From Polyangium spumosum (GTDB lineage Bacteria; Myxococcota_A; Polyangia; Polyangiales; Polyangiaceae), in NCBI RefSeq assembly GCF_009649845.1, contig NZ_WJIE01000001.1, forward strand, positions 853,054 to 917,053: 64,000 nucleotides of DNA. The letters are read 5' to 3'. The notes beneath the pieces were generated by a model. It was given only the letters and a program-made list of their open reading frames with translations. It did not search any database and was not told where the DNA came from. Of the stretch, positions 29,518-37,915 are shown piece after piece. Made by a program: the position numbers and the translations under genes. Position 1 is the first letter of the stretch; each line of letters opens with the position of its first letter.

Positions 29518-30059
29518 GCACCAAAGAAGAGTTCGAGGTTTTCCGCGTCGCCACGTTCACCCTGAGCGACACGCGCACGCCGAGCGACGACGTGGGGGGG
29601 CGTGTCCTCGTCGATCGCCTGCGCGCCGCGGGCTTCTCGATCACGAGCCACGTGATCCTGCGCGAGGAGCCGGACGAGCTCCGCGCGTCGATCACCCACG
29701 TATGCGACGCGGACCTCGCCGACGCGATCGTGCTGACGGGCGGCACGGGGATCGCTCCGCGCGACCGGACGATCGAGGTCGTCGAGGGCATGCTCGACAA
29801 GACGATCGACGGCTTCGGCGAGGCGTTCCGCAGGCTCTCGTGGGAGCAGATCGGGCCCCGCGCGATCCTGTCGCGCGCGATCGCCGGCGTGGTGCGGGGC
29901 AAGGTGATCGCAGCGCTGCCGGGCAGCCCGAGCGCCGTCGAGCTCGCGGTGGACGCGCTGCTCGCGCCGACGCTCTCGCACGCGATCGCGCTCGCGTCGG
30001 GTCGAGGCGGCAAGCACGCCGCGCACGGCCATCACGGCAAGCACGGGAGGAAACACTGA
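29514..30059 (+). CDS. moaB: Molybdenum cofactor biosynthesis protein MoaB
   Basis: 181 residues. MoaB/MogA fold: FTLSDTRTPSDDVGG at the N-terminus, IVLTGGTGIAPRDRT (molybdopterin-binding loop) and ALPGSPSAVELAVD. It adenylylates molybdopterin before Mo insertion (MogA-type activity is attributed to many MoaB proteins). The C-terminus is an added basic, His-rich tail of about 20 residues (GKHAAHGHHGKHGRKH), absent from typical MoaB. The ATG overlaps the patatin stop; its own stop overlaps the moeA start (TGATG). Confidence 0.93.
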   Translation: MSTKEEFEVFRVATFTLSDTRTPSDDVGGRVLVDRLRAAGFSITSHVILREEPDELRASITHVCDADLADAIVLTGGTGIAPRDRTIEVVEGMLDKTIDGFGEAFRRLSWEQIGPRAILSRAIAGVVRGKVIAALPGSPSAVELAVDALLAPTLSHAIALASGRGGKHAAHGHHGKHGRKH

Positions 30060-31261
30060 TGCTCGCCTACCGCGACGCGCTCGCGCGCCTGCTCGCCGCA
30101 GCGCGGCCCGTGGCGCAGGAGCGCGTGAGCGTGGATCAGGCCGCCGGGCGCGTGCTCGCGGAGGACCTCGTGGCGCGCGCGCCGATGCCGGCGTTCGATC
30201 ACAGCTCGATGGACGGCTACGCGGTGCGCGCCGCGGATCTCGAGGGAGACGGCCCCTTCGAGTTGCCCGTGGTCGGGGAGAGCTCGGCGGGCGGCGAGAC
30301 GCCCGCGCTCGCGCCGAGGAGCGCGTGCCGCATCTTCACCGGCGCGCGGCTGCCCGAGGGCGCGGATGCCGTGATCATGCAGGAGCACGTCGAGCGGCGC
30401 GGAGACGTGATCGTGATCCGCGAGGCGCCGAAGGCGGGCGCGTGGATCCGACGGCGTGGATCGGACCTCGCCGAGGGCGCGGTGGCGATCGCCCGAGGCA
30501 CGCGGATGACGCCGGGGCACGCCGCGCTCGCCGCCGCGCTCGATCGTCCCTTCGTGCTCGTCGCGCGAAGGCCCGTGGTGACGATCCTCTGCTCGGGTGA
30601 CGAGCTCCGGTCGCCGGGCGAGCTGGGCAAACCCGGATCGATCGCCGAGTCGAACGGCGTGTTCGTCGCGGCGGCGGCGCGGCAGATCGGGGCGATCACG
30701 CGCGCCTCCGCGTACGTACCCGACGACCTCGACGTCGCGCGCGCGGCGGTCGTGGAGGCGCTACGCGGCAGTGATCTGGTGGTGACGATCGGCGGCGTGA
30801 GCGTCGGCGATCGGGACGTGATGCGGCCGGCGTTCGAGGCGGCGGGCGTGACGCTGGATTTCTGGAAGGTGGCGATCAAGCCGGGCAAGCCGATCGTCGT
30901 GGGCCACGCGGGAGACGCGCTGGTGCTCGGGTTGCCTGGCAACCCCGCGAGCGCGTCGCTCACGTGGCTGCTCTTCGGCGCGCCGCTCGTGCGCGCGTTG
31001 CAAGGGGATGCGTCGCCGCTGCCGAGGCGAGAGCGCGTGGTGGTGGCGGGCTCGTACGAGCGCGCGCCGGGCCGCGAGGAGTTCGTCCGCGCGCGTCTCG
31101 ACACCGACGCAGGCGCGAAGCGCGCGCGGCTCCTGCCGAACCAGGCGTCGGGCGCGGTGACGAGCTTCGCCGAGGCGGAGGTGCTCGTGGTGGTGCCCGC
31201 GAGTCAGGGCAGGGTCGAGGACGGGAGCGAGCTCGAGGCGATCCGGATCGACGCGTTCTGA
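30059..31261 (+). CDS. moeA: Molybdopterin molybdenumtransferase MoeA
   Basis: 400 residues, normal MoeA length. Signatures: FDHSSMDGYAVRA (domain I), CRIFTGARLPEGADAVIMQE, VTILCSGDELRSPGE, TIGGVSVGDRDVMRPAFE (MPT-binding subdomain) and GLPGNPASASLTW. It inserts molybdate into adenylylated molybdopterin. The start overlaps the moaB stop. It converges with moaE, with 2 nt between stop codons. Confidence 0.96.
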   Translation: MLAYRDALARLLAAARPVAQERVSVDQAAGRVLAEDLVARAPMPAFDHSSMDGYAVRAADLEGDGPFELPVVGESSAGGETPALAPRSACRIFTGARLPEGADAVIMQEHVERRGDVIVIREAPKAGAWIRRRGSDLAEGAVAIARGTRMTPGHAALAAALDRPFVLVARRPVVTILCSGDELRSPGELGKPGSIAESNGVFVAAAARQIGAITRASAYVPDDLDVARAAVVEALRGSDLVVTIGGVSVGDRDVMRPAFEAAGVTLDFWKVAIKPGKPIVVGHAGDALVLGLPGNPASASLTWLLFGAPLVRALQGDASPLPRRERVVVAGSYERAPGREEFVRARLDTDAGAKRARLLPNQASGAVTSFAEAEVLVVVPASQGRVEDGSELEAIRIDAF

Positions 31262-31263
31262 GG

Positions 31264-31761
31264 TCAGCGCTCCTCGTCATCACGCGCGTGGCCGTGATGC
31301 GCGTGGCCGTGAAACGCGTGTTCGCCGTGGTCGGGGGCGCAGCGCGCGTCTTCCCAGCCGACCCAGTAAGGCCCGTCGGGCCCGTGCTCGCGTTTCCAGA
31401 TCGGCAGCCTCGCCTTGATGCGATCGATGAGCTCGCGGCACGCGCGAAACGCCTCGCCGCGATGCGGTGCGCTCGCGGCGCAGACGACGGCGGCGTCGCC
31501 CACGTGGAGCGCGCCGATGCGGTGCGTGGCCGCGACACGGACCTCTGGGATCTCGCGCTCGAGCTCCTCGAGGATCCGCGCGAACTCGGCCTCGGCCATC
31601 GTGCCGTAGGCTTCGTACTCGAGCAGGCTCACGCTGCGGCCGTCGTTCGTGTTGCGAACGACGCCGAGGAAGGTGGCGATCGCGCCGGCCTCGGGGCGCG
31701 CCACGATCTGGACGACCTCGTCGAGCGAGAGGGCCTCGCGGCGAATACGCGGCGCGCTCAC
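31264..31761 (-). CDS. moaE: Molybdopterin synthase catalytic subunit MoaE
   Basis: 165 residues from GTG at 31761, which overlaps the moaC stop (GTGA). MoaE features: GAIATFLGVVRNTNDGRSV, LEYEAYGTMAEAEF, HRIGALHVGDAAVVCAASAPHRGEAF and IKARLPIWKREHGPDG carrying the active-site lysines. It forms MPT synthase with MoaD. A His-rich, acidic tail (EHAFHGHAHHGHARDDEER) extends beyond the usual end. Last gene of moaD-moaA-moaC-moaE. Confidence 0.95.
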   Translation of the reverse strand: MSAPRIRREALSLDEVVQIVARPEAGAIATFLGVVRNTNDGRSVSLLEYEAYGTMAEAEFARILEELEREIPEVRVAATHRIGALHVGDAAVVCAASAPHRGEAFRACRELIDRIKARLPIWKREHGPDGPYWVGWEDARCAPDHGEHAFHGHAHHGHARDDEER

Positions 31762-32696
31762 GGCTTCCTCCGGAAATGGCCCGATCGGCCGCCGCTCTTC
31801 TCCACCAGCATCACGTCCTCCACGACCATCTCGCGATCGATGCCCTTGAGCATGTCGTAGAGCGTCAGCGCGGCCATCGACGCCGCCACCATCGCTTCCA
31901 TCTCCACGCCGGTCCTGTCCGTGGCCTCCGCGCTCGCGGTGATCGTGACGCGCGCGCCCGCCTCGTCGACGTCGAGCGCGATCGCCACGTGCGTCAGGGC
32001 GATCGCGTGGCACATCGGGATGAGCTCCGGCGTGCGCTTGGCGGCCATGATGCCGGCGATACGCGCGGTCGCGAGCACCTCGCCCTTGGGTGTATCGCCA
32101 CGCGCGAGGCGAGATGCGGTCTCGGGGCGCATGCGCACGCGCGCGACGGCGACCGCGCGACGCTGGGAGGGCGCCTTCTCGGCGACGTCGACCATCCGCA
32201 CGTCGCCGCGCGGGCCGAGGTGCGAGGAGAGGCTCGTCGCGTCGGCCTTCTGCGGAGCGGCCTCGGGCGCGAGCACGTCGAGCGCGGCCGCGAGGATCGA
32301 CGGATCCCCACGCTTCGACGCGCGGCGGAGGCAGTGCACGAGAGAAAAACGCGCGAGGCCGGAGAGGGAGGCCCACGTCCGCAGGTCGAACGCGCGGCCC
32401 GCGGGCAAGGCCAGGAGCAGGCCTTCGGGCAGGTGATCGGGGCTCGGATCCCCGCCGAGAGGCATGGGGAGCGCGGGCGGGTAGGCCTGCTGCACGATCG
32501 CGGCGACGGACGGCACGTCGACGATCTCCTCGGCGCCTGCGCGGGTGATGCGCCTTCGATCCTCGAGCGAGAGGGAGCGCCACCCTTCGAGGGGCAACCG
32601 GAGGCCCGCGTGATCGAGCGCGCGGCGCGCGGCGAGAGGGACGAGATCCAGCGCGGGCCCGATCTCTTCGGCTTCGAATGAAAACAGTTCCTTCAC
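31758..32696 (-). CDS. moaC: MoaC fused to an N-terminal nitrate-reductase-associated domain
   Basis: 312 residues, twice the size of MoaC. The C-terminal domain (166-312) is a complete cyclic pyranopterin monophosphate synthase: MVDVAEK, IPMCHAIALTHV, ATDRTGVEMEAMVAASMAALTLYDMLKGID (Asp and Lys catalytic positions) and VEKSGGRSGHFRR. The N-terminal 130 residues (FSFEAEEIGPALDLVPLAARRALDHAGLRLPLEGWRSLS) resemble the small nitrate-reductase-associated protein family (Nitr_red_assoc) known from cyanobacterial nitrate-assimilation loci. It begins 12 nt after moaA. The fusion suggests that domain acts in, or senses, Moco supply (inference). One open frame with no internal stop; a separate start before the MoaC part is not evident. 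Confidence 0.93.
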   Translation of the reverse strand: MKELFSFEAEEIGPALDLVPLAARRALDHAGLRLPLEGWRSLSLEDRRRITRAGAEEIVDVPSVAAIVQQAYPPALPMPLGGDPSPDHLPEGLLLALPAGRAFDLRTWASLSGLARFSLVHCLRRASKRGDPSILAAALDVLAPEAAPQKADATSLSSHLGPRGDVRMVDVAEKAPSQRRAVAVARVRMRPETASRLARGDTPKGEVLATARIAGIMAAKRTPELIPMCHAIALTHVAIALDVDEAGARVTITASAEATDRTGVEMEAMVAASMAALTLYDMLKGIDREMVVEDVMLVEKSGGRSGHFRRKP

Positions 32697-32708
32697 GGCG
32701 GCCGGATC

Positions 32709-33758
32709 CTACCCGCCGATCGCGCGCATGGATACGCCCGCCGCGGTCTCTTCGGTGCAGCCCTTCCAGATCGTGCCGTCGGGCTTCATGGCCCAGGCGC
32801 GCCCGATGTCCTCGACGATCGCCGCGGCGTCCCCCGCGCGCGCAGGTGCCCCTGCGTCGACGCCGTCGTCCGTGGCGAGGCAAGGTCGCAAGACGCCCGT
32901 CGACGAGACGCGCAGGCGATCACAGGTCTCGCAGAACGTGTCGCTCGTGCCCGTGATGAACCCGACGCGGAGCGACGGATCGTGGCGGGCGCGCACGTAC
33001 TTCGCAGGACCGAGGCCCGGATCGGTGACGGCCTCCTCGGCCGTGAGGTGCGCGGCGAGCGCGCGGCGCATCTCTGCGGCGGTGACGAGGTGATCGGCCA
33101 CGAGCTTCGCCCCCTCGGCGATGGGCATGACCTCGAGGAACCGCGGGAGCATGCGCCTCTCCCAGGCCCAGAGCAGGATACGCTCGAGCTCCTCGTCGTT
33201 CACGCCGCGCAGCACGACCGTGTTCAGCTTGATGGGCGGAAACCCCGCCTCGCTCGCGGCCTCGATGCCCGCGAGGACGGCGCCGAGATCCCCGCCACGC
33301 GTGACGGCGCGGAAGCGATCGGGGTCGAGCGTGTCGATCGAGACGTTGATGCGGTGCAGGCCCGCGTCGCGCAGCGGCCGCGCGAGCTTCGCGAGCTGCG
33401 AGGCGTTCGTGGTGAGCGCGAGATCCTCGAAGCCGAGCGAGGCGAGGTGCGCGACGATCGAGACGATCTCGGGGTGCACGAGGGGCTCGCCGCCCGTCAG
33501 CCGCACGCGGCGCACGCCCGCGCGGCGAAGCGCCTCGAACATGGTCTTCCACGCCGACGTCATGAGGCGCCCGTCCGCGTAGCCGTCGTTCCGCGAGGGC
33601 CGGCAATACGTGCAGGCGAAGTCGCACCGATCGGTCACGGAGACGCGCACGCTGCGCGGCGGCGGCCCGGACGCGACGCGCGTCGGCACGAGCGCGCGAG
33701 CGCCGAGCACCGGCAGAGAGCGCCGCTTCTCGGCGGCCGGATCGTTCGTCACCGCCAT
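32709..33758 (-). CDS. moaA: GTP 3',8-cyclase MoaA (radical SAM)
   Basis: 349 residues. The radical-SAM cluster motif is CDFACTYC (Cys45, 49, 52). The C-terminal second cluster lies in FCETCDRLRVSSTGVLRPCL. RLTGGEPLVHPEIV and INVSIDTLDPDRF are typical. It ends in Gly-Gly (SMRAIGG), needed for activity in characterised MoaA. It carries out the first step of Moco synthesis with MoaC, encoded next. An N-terminal extension of about 30 residues precedes the domain. 4-nt gap from moaD. Confidence 0.96.
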   Translation of the reverse strand: MAVTNDPAAEKRRSLPVLGARALVPTRVASGPPPRSVRVSVTDRCDFACTYCRPSRNDGYADGRLMTSAWKTMFEALRRAGVRRVRLTGGEPLVHPEIVSIVAHLASLGFEDLALTTNASQLAKLARPLRDAGLHRINVSIDTLDPDRFRAVTRGGDLGAVLAGIEAASEAGFPPIKLNTVVLRGVNDEELERILLWAWERRMLPRFLEVMPIAEGAKLVADHLVTAAEMRRALAAHLTAEEAVTDPGLGPAKYVRARHDPSLRVGFITGTSDTFCETCDRLRVSSTGVLRPCLATDDGVDAGAPARAGDAAAIVEDIGRAWAMKPDGTIWKGCTEETAAGVSMRAIGG

Positions 33759-33762
33759 CGCC

Positions 33763-34014
33763 TCACCCTCCCGCGACGGGCGGGATCAACGCAACCTCGT
33801 CCCCCGACCGGACCTCTTCGCCGGGCTGCGCATACGCGCCGTTGACCGCGACGCGGATCGAGCGCCGATACGGCACGAGCGCGGGATATCGGCTGCAAAC
33901 GTGGTGAAGAAGCTCCTCCGCGGTGCACGGCCCGTCGAGGGGAAAGGAGAGCTCGGCGGCTCCGAGCACGTCGCGCGCCCCCGCGAACGCGAGCAGCCTC
34001 ACCGTGTTCGACAT
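33763..34014 (-). CDS. moaD: Molybdopterin synthase sulfur carrier subunit MoaD
   Basis: 83 residues from the ATG at 34014 (MSNTVRLLAFAGARDVLGAA). Ubiquitin-like fold with the obligatory C-terminal Gly-Gly (LIPPVAGG), which becomes thiocarboxylated. The long frame running far upstream is the antisense shadow of the kinase gene. First gene of the minus-strand Moco operon, divergent from the kinase at 34123 across 108 bp. Confidence 0.95.
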   Translation of the reverse strand: MSNTVRLLAFAGARDVLGAAELSFPLDGPCTAEELLHHVCSRYPALVPYRRSIRVAVNGAYAQPGEEVRSGDEVALIPPVAGG

Positions 34015-34122
34015 GTTCCGTAACGTAGCATTGTTGAATTGCCGTTGACAGTTCGGGGGCGCCAAAGAGCCGACTCGGTCGCTGTGCCGGGCGGCCGGGG
34101 GCCGGATATATTGGCCCGTCCG

Positions 34123-37100
34123 ATGAGCGAACAAGCCGGCACGATCGGCAAGATTCTGGCCGGACGATACCAGGTACGGCGGGAGCTCGGGCGGGGCGGG
34201 ATGGGGGTGGTCTACCTCTGCCGCGACCTCGTGGCCGACGACCGCGTGGCCGTGAAGGTCCTGAGCCGACCCGGGGCGCGTCCACGCGCCGAGGAGGCGT
34301 GGTGGTTCCACGAGGAGGCGCGCGCGCTCGCCGCGCTGTCGCACCCGTGCATCGTGCGCGCGAGGGACTTCGGCGCGCTCGCCGACGGGACGCCGTTCCT
34401 CGTCATGGACGCCGTGCCGGGTCGCTCGCTGCACGAGTGGCTCTACCTCGCGCAAGAAGAAGGCGGCCTGCCGTGGCCCCTCATCTGGAAGATCACCGAC
34501 GACGTGCTCGCGGCGCTCGCGCACGCGCACGCGCGCGGCGTCATCCACGGGGATCTCAAGCCTTCGAACATCCTCGTCGACATCCCGCACGACGACACGG
34601 AGCCGCCGACGGTGCACGTGCTCGACCTCGGGCTCGCGTGGCTCATGCAGGATCGTGTCGATCACAGGCTCGACGGCTCGCCCGCCTCGAAGCCGACGAT
34701 CCGCTGGGGCGCGGGCACGCCGGGGTGGATGGCGCCGGAGCAGATCCGTTACGCCGCGCCGCACGTGGGCCCGTCGACGGACCTCTACTCGCTCGGCTGC
34801 ATCCTGTTCACGATGCTCGCGAACCACGAGCCGTACGAGGGGACGGACGAGGAGCTGCTCGCGAAGCACAAGAGCGCGCCCTTGCCCGACGTGCCGATCC
34901 GGCCCGGGATCCCGCCGGACATCGCGCCGGTCGTGCGGCGCCTGATGAACAAGCGCCCGTGGCAACGCTTCGACTACGCCGCCGACGCGCGCGCGTTGCT
35001 CTGGCGGATGCGGCCGCGCGGCGGAGACCCGAGCGCGACGCCGAGGCCCTCGGCCGCGCCGCCGATGTCGATGCCGCTGCGCGACTCGCCGCTCGTCATC
35101 GAGAGCAACTACCTCGACTCGCAGGTGACCACGACGGGCCTGCTCGGGCTCCGGCCGAGCCCCTTCGTCGCGCGCGCGTCCGAGCGCTCGCGGCTGCTCG
35201 ACATGGCGAGCGTGATCGCCAGTTCTTCGCATGGGGCTTCGGGTCGCGCAGAGGCGCCCGAGCACCGCTTCGTGCTGCTGTCGGGCGAAGCGGGCGTGGG
35301 CAAGACGCGCCTCGCCGAGTGGCTCTGCGAGGAGGTGCACGAGCGTGGCCTCTTGGCGCCGCTGCGCGCGCGTTACCGGAAGATCGCCGCGCCGCTCGAC
35401 GGCGTGGTCGGCGCGATCGTGCAGCACTACCGGCTGGAGCGTGAAGGCCGCGAGGTCGTCGAGAAGGTCCTCCTGAACCAGTGGGAGGTCGCCCCCGAGG
35501 ACGACGAAGGCAAGATGTGGGTCGCGGCGACGGCCGAGTGGATCCGCCCCTCGTCGCCGGGTGACGCGATCGGGCCGACGGGCAAGCGCTTCGCGCTCTC
35601 GTCGGAGACGCGCTTTCGCGTGATGCAGTACGCGCTGCAGAAGGTCGCCAAGAACCGGCCGCTGCTCCTGATGCTCGACGATCTGCACCACGGCTCGCCG
35701 ACCACGTTCGAGGGCATGGCGCGCCTGCACCGCGAGACGCCGGGCCTGCCGCTCTTCATCGTGGGCACCGTGCGCGACGAGGCGATCATGACGGATCCGG
35801 TCGCGCGGGAGTGGGTGGAGTGGCTCCTGCGTGAGCTCGGCGGCGATCGCATGCAGCTCGAGCCGCTCGATCCGACGCAGACGCACGCGCTCCTGCGCGA
35901 GACGTTGCCGCTCGACGAGGCGGCCGTGGTCGAGGCCGCGCAGCGGAGCAAGGGCAACCCGCTGTTCGCGCTGCAGATCGTGCACGCGTGGGCGACGGGC
36001 GGGCACATCGAGCTGCGCGACGGCAGGTACGTGGTGCCCGAGGCGAAGCTCGCGATGCGCGCCGGCACGACGGCCGAGCTCTGGGAGGAGCGACTGCGCG
36101 CGATCCCCGAGGACCTCCGGCGCGGCGCGCGCGCGGCGGCGGCGCTCGGCGGCGACATCCGCGAGGACGTGCTGCGGCTCGAGCTCGGGGCGCTCGGCGT
36201 GGACGCGGAGCGCGCGGTCGCGGCGATGAAGCGCGCGCAGATCCTCCTCGCGTCGGGTGAAGAGCGCCTGCGCTGGCCTCACGCGCTCCTGCAAGAGCAC
36301 TTGCTCGGGCAGCTCTTCGCGCAGCCCGACGCCGCCGCGGTCCTGCGCGCTGCGGCGAACGCGCTCGCGCATCACCCCGACGCGACGAGCCGCCGCATCG
36401 TGCGCCACCGCGTGACGAACCTCGTCCGCGCCGGAGACGTGAACCCGGCCGCGGAGCTCTTGCATCACTCGATCGCCGACTCGTGGGGGCGCACGCGTGA
36501 CGTGCAGGCGACGTTGCGTGATCTGTCGCTGCTCGACGGCAGGCTCGAGGGCCTCCTGCTCGCGCGGCACAGGCGGTGGCGCGCGGAGGCGCTCCGGCAC
36601 GCGGGCAGGCTCGAGGACTGCCGGCGCGAGGCCGAAGAGGCGCGCAAGCTCTTCCACCAGGCGGGAGATCCCGAGAGCGAGGCTGCGTGCCTCAGGCTCC
36701 TCGGTCATGTCGCGAGTGACCTCGCCGCGCCCGCCGAGGGGCGCAAGCTCGTGGCGAAGGCGCTCGAGATGTTCCAGTCGCTCGGCGACACGCATGGGCA
36801 AGCGCTCTGCGAGGTGATCCTCGGGGAGATCGACTTCCTGCTCGGCGCGCACCTCGACGCGGCTCGTATCCTCGAGAGCGCGGGCCCGAAGTTCCAGGCC
36901 GTGGGGGATCGCCTCGGCCACGCGCAGTGCCTCGTGCTGCACAGCTTCGTCGAGCAGGCCGGCGGCTCGCCCGAGAAGGCGCGCGCGCTCTTGCGCACGG
37001 CGCGCGCCGAGTTCGACGCGATCGGCTACCGGCTCGGGATGGCCCAGTGTGACGTCGCGCTCGCGCACTCGGACCACCGTGAAGGTCGGCTCGAAGAAGC

Positions 37101-37656
37101 GCGGCGCGTGGCGCTCCTCTCGCGTCGGAGCTTCCGCGACCTCGGCAACCCGCGCGGCGAGGGTGCCTGCGAGCGCCTGCTCGCGATGACTGCGTTCGAC
37201 GCGGGCCAGCTCGACATGGCGGACGCGCATGCGCGCGCTGCCACTGCGCTCTTCGATCGGCTCAGCGATCCTTGGGGGCAGGTCGAGATCAAGATCATCG
37301 TCGCGCAGATCGCGCTCGAGCGTGGTCGAGCGGATGTGGCGCGTGCGGCGCTCTCCGAGTGTGATGCCACGGGGCTCGCCGAGGCCGAGCCGCAGCAGCA
37401 CCTCGCGCTCACGCGCGCGTGGCTCGCGTACCACGAGGGGCGCTTCCAGGACGCCGCGCACCAGCTCGAGCGAGCGCGCGACACGTACCAGGATCCGAGC
37501 CGCACCGGGGATCACACGCCGGAGCTCTTGCGCAGGTTCAGCCGCATGGGCTGGCCTGCGCCTGCGAGCGATACGATCGCGGCTTGGAGACGCGCGCTCA
37601 CTTCGCGGGGCCCGCTCTCGGCGCCTCCCCCTGCCGCGCCGCCCTCCGCCTCGTAG
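34123..37656 (+). CDS. Ser/Thr kinase fused to AAA-type ATPase and TPR region
   Basis: 1177 residues. Kinase domain about 15-290: glycine loop LGRGGMGVVY, Lys45, catalytic loop HGDLKPSN (142-149) and DLG (168-170) in place of HRD and DFG. The catalytic Asp144 and metal Asp168 remain, so activity is possible, but it is a non-RD kinase. The second block (about 340-750) is an STAND/AAA-like NTPase: Walker A GEAGVGKT (388-395) and Walker B LLLMLDDLHH. The rest (about 750-1160) is a helical TPR-like array (AEALRHAGRLEDCRREAEEARKLF and following). This PknB-ATPase-TPR plan is common in myxobacteria as large signalling hubs. The ATG at 34123 has no Shine-Dalgarno; TATATT ends 10 nt upstream. Confidence 0.9.
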   Translation: MSEQAGTIGKILAGRYQVRRELGRGGMGVVYLCRDLVADDRVAVKVLSRPGARPRAEEAWWFHEEARALAALSHPCIVRARDFGALADGTPFLVMDAVPGRSLHEWLYLAQEEGGLPWPLIWKITDDVLAALAHAHARGVIHGDLKPSNILVDIPHDDTEPPTVHVLDLGLAWLMQDRVDHRLDGSPASKPTIRWGAGTPGWMAPEQIRYAAPHVGPSTDLYSLGCILFTMLANHEPYEGTDEELLAKHKSAPLPDVPIRPGIPPDIAPVVRRLMNKRPWQRFDYAADARALLWRMRPRGGDPSATPRPSAAPPMSMPLRDSPLVIESNYLDSQVTTTGLLGLRPSPFVARASERSRLLDMASVIASSSHGASGRAEAPEHRFVLLSGEAGVGKTRLAEWLCEEVHERGLLAPLRARYRKIAAPLDGVVGAIVQHYRLEREGREVVEKVLLNQWEVAPEDDEGKMWVAATAEWIRPSSPGDAIGPTGKRFALSSETRFRVMQYALQKVAKNRPLLLMLDDLHHGSPTTFEGMARLHRETPGLPLFIVGTVRDEAIMTDPVAREWVEWLLRELGGDRMQLEPLDPTQTHALLRETLPLDEAAVVEAAQRSKGNPLFALQIVHAWATGGHIELRDGRYVVPEAKLAMRAGTTAELWEERLRAIPEDLRRGARAAAALGGDIREDVLRLELGALGVDAERAVAAMKRAQILLASGEERLRWPHALLQEHLLGQLFAQPDAAAVLRAAANALAHHPDATSRRIVRHRVTNLVRAGDVNPAAELLHHSIADSWGRTRDVQATLRDLSLLDGRLEGLLLARHRRWRAEALRHAGRLEDCRREAEEARKLFHQAGDPESEAACLRLLGHVASDLAAPAEGRKLVAKALEMFQSLGDTHGQALCEVILGEIDFLLGAHLDAARILESAGPKFQAVGDRLGHAQCLVLHSFVEQAGGSPEKARALLRTARAEFDAIGYRLGMAQCDVALAHSDHREGRLEEARRVALLSRRSFRDLGNPRGEGACERLLAMTAFDAGQLDMADAHARAATALFDRLSDPWGQVEIKIIVAQIALERGRADVARAALSECDATGLAEAEPQQHLALTRAWLAYHEGRFQDAAHQLERARDTYQDPSRTGDHTPELLRRFSRMGWPAPASDTIAAWRRALTSRGPLSAPPPAAPPSAS

Positions 37657-37673
37657 CCCCCATTGCCTGGGCA

Positions 37674-37915
37674 AGCTCCGTGCCGATCTGCCGATCTTGT
37701 TGCGAAAATCGACATCTCGGACGCCTGAGCTGGGCTTTTCGTGGTCCTGATCGCCACCTCGGACGCCCCCGTACCCGTTCCAGCCAGCGGAAACGGGCAC
37801 TCGGCCATCCGAACACCCGTCTGAGCCAGCGAAAACGGCGACTGGGCTCCCCCACTCGCCGTCTTCCGCGTCGCGATCGCCGACTCACCTTCCCGAGTCG
37901 ACGTTTTCTCCCTCG
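37674..37915. repeat. Degenerate tandem repeat, 42-bp period (2 x 21)
   Basis: Landmark CTCGG/CTGGG recurs at 37716, 37758, 37800 and 37842, exactly 42 bp apart, and each period splits into two alternating 21-mers. One type begins CTCGGACGC and ends CCCGT; the other resembles CCAGCGGAAACGG and ends GGCGA or CGCCGA. About five periods, moderately diverged. It fills the convergent gap between the kinase and ftsH. Because 42 is a multiple of 3, several frames stay open and read as 14-residue repeats, but I do not regard it as coding. Confidence 0.75.

Noticed and set aside
33763-37800. 1345-codon minus-strand open frame
   Set aside because: It is antisense to the large kinase gene. Only its last 83 codons (moaD) have family similarity; the rest is Arg/Ala/Val/Leu/Glu-rich shadow translation of a high-GC gene.
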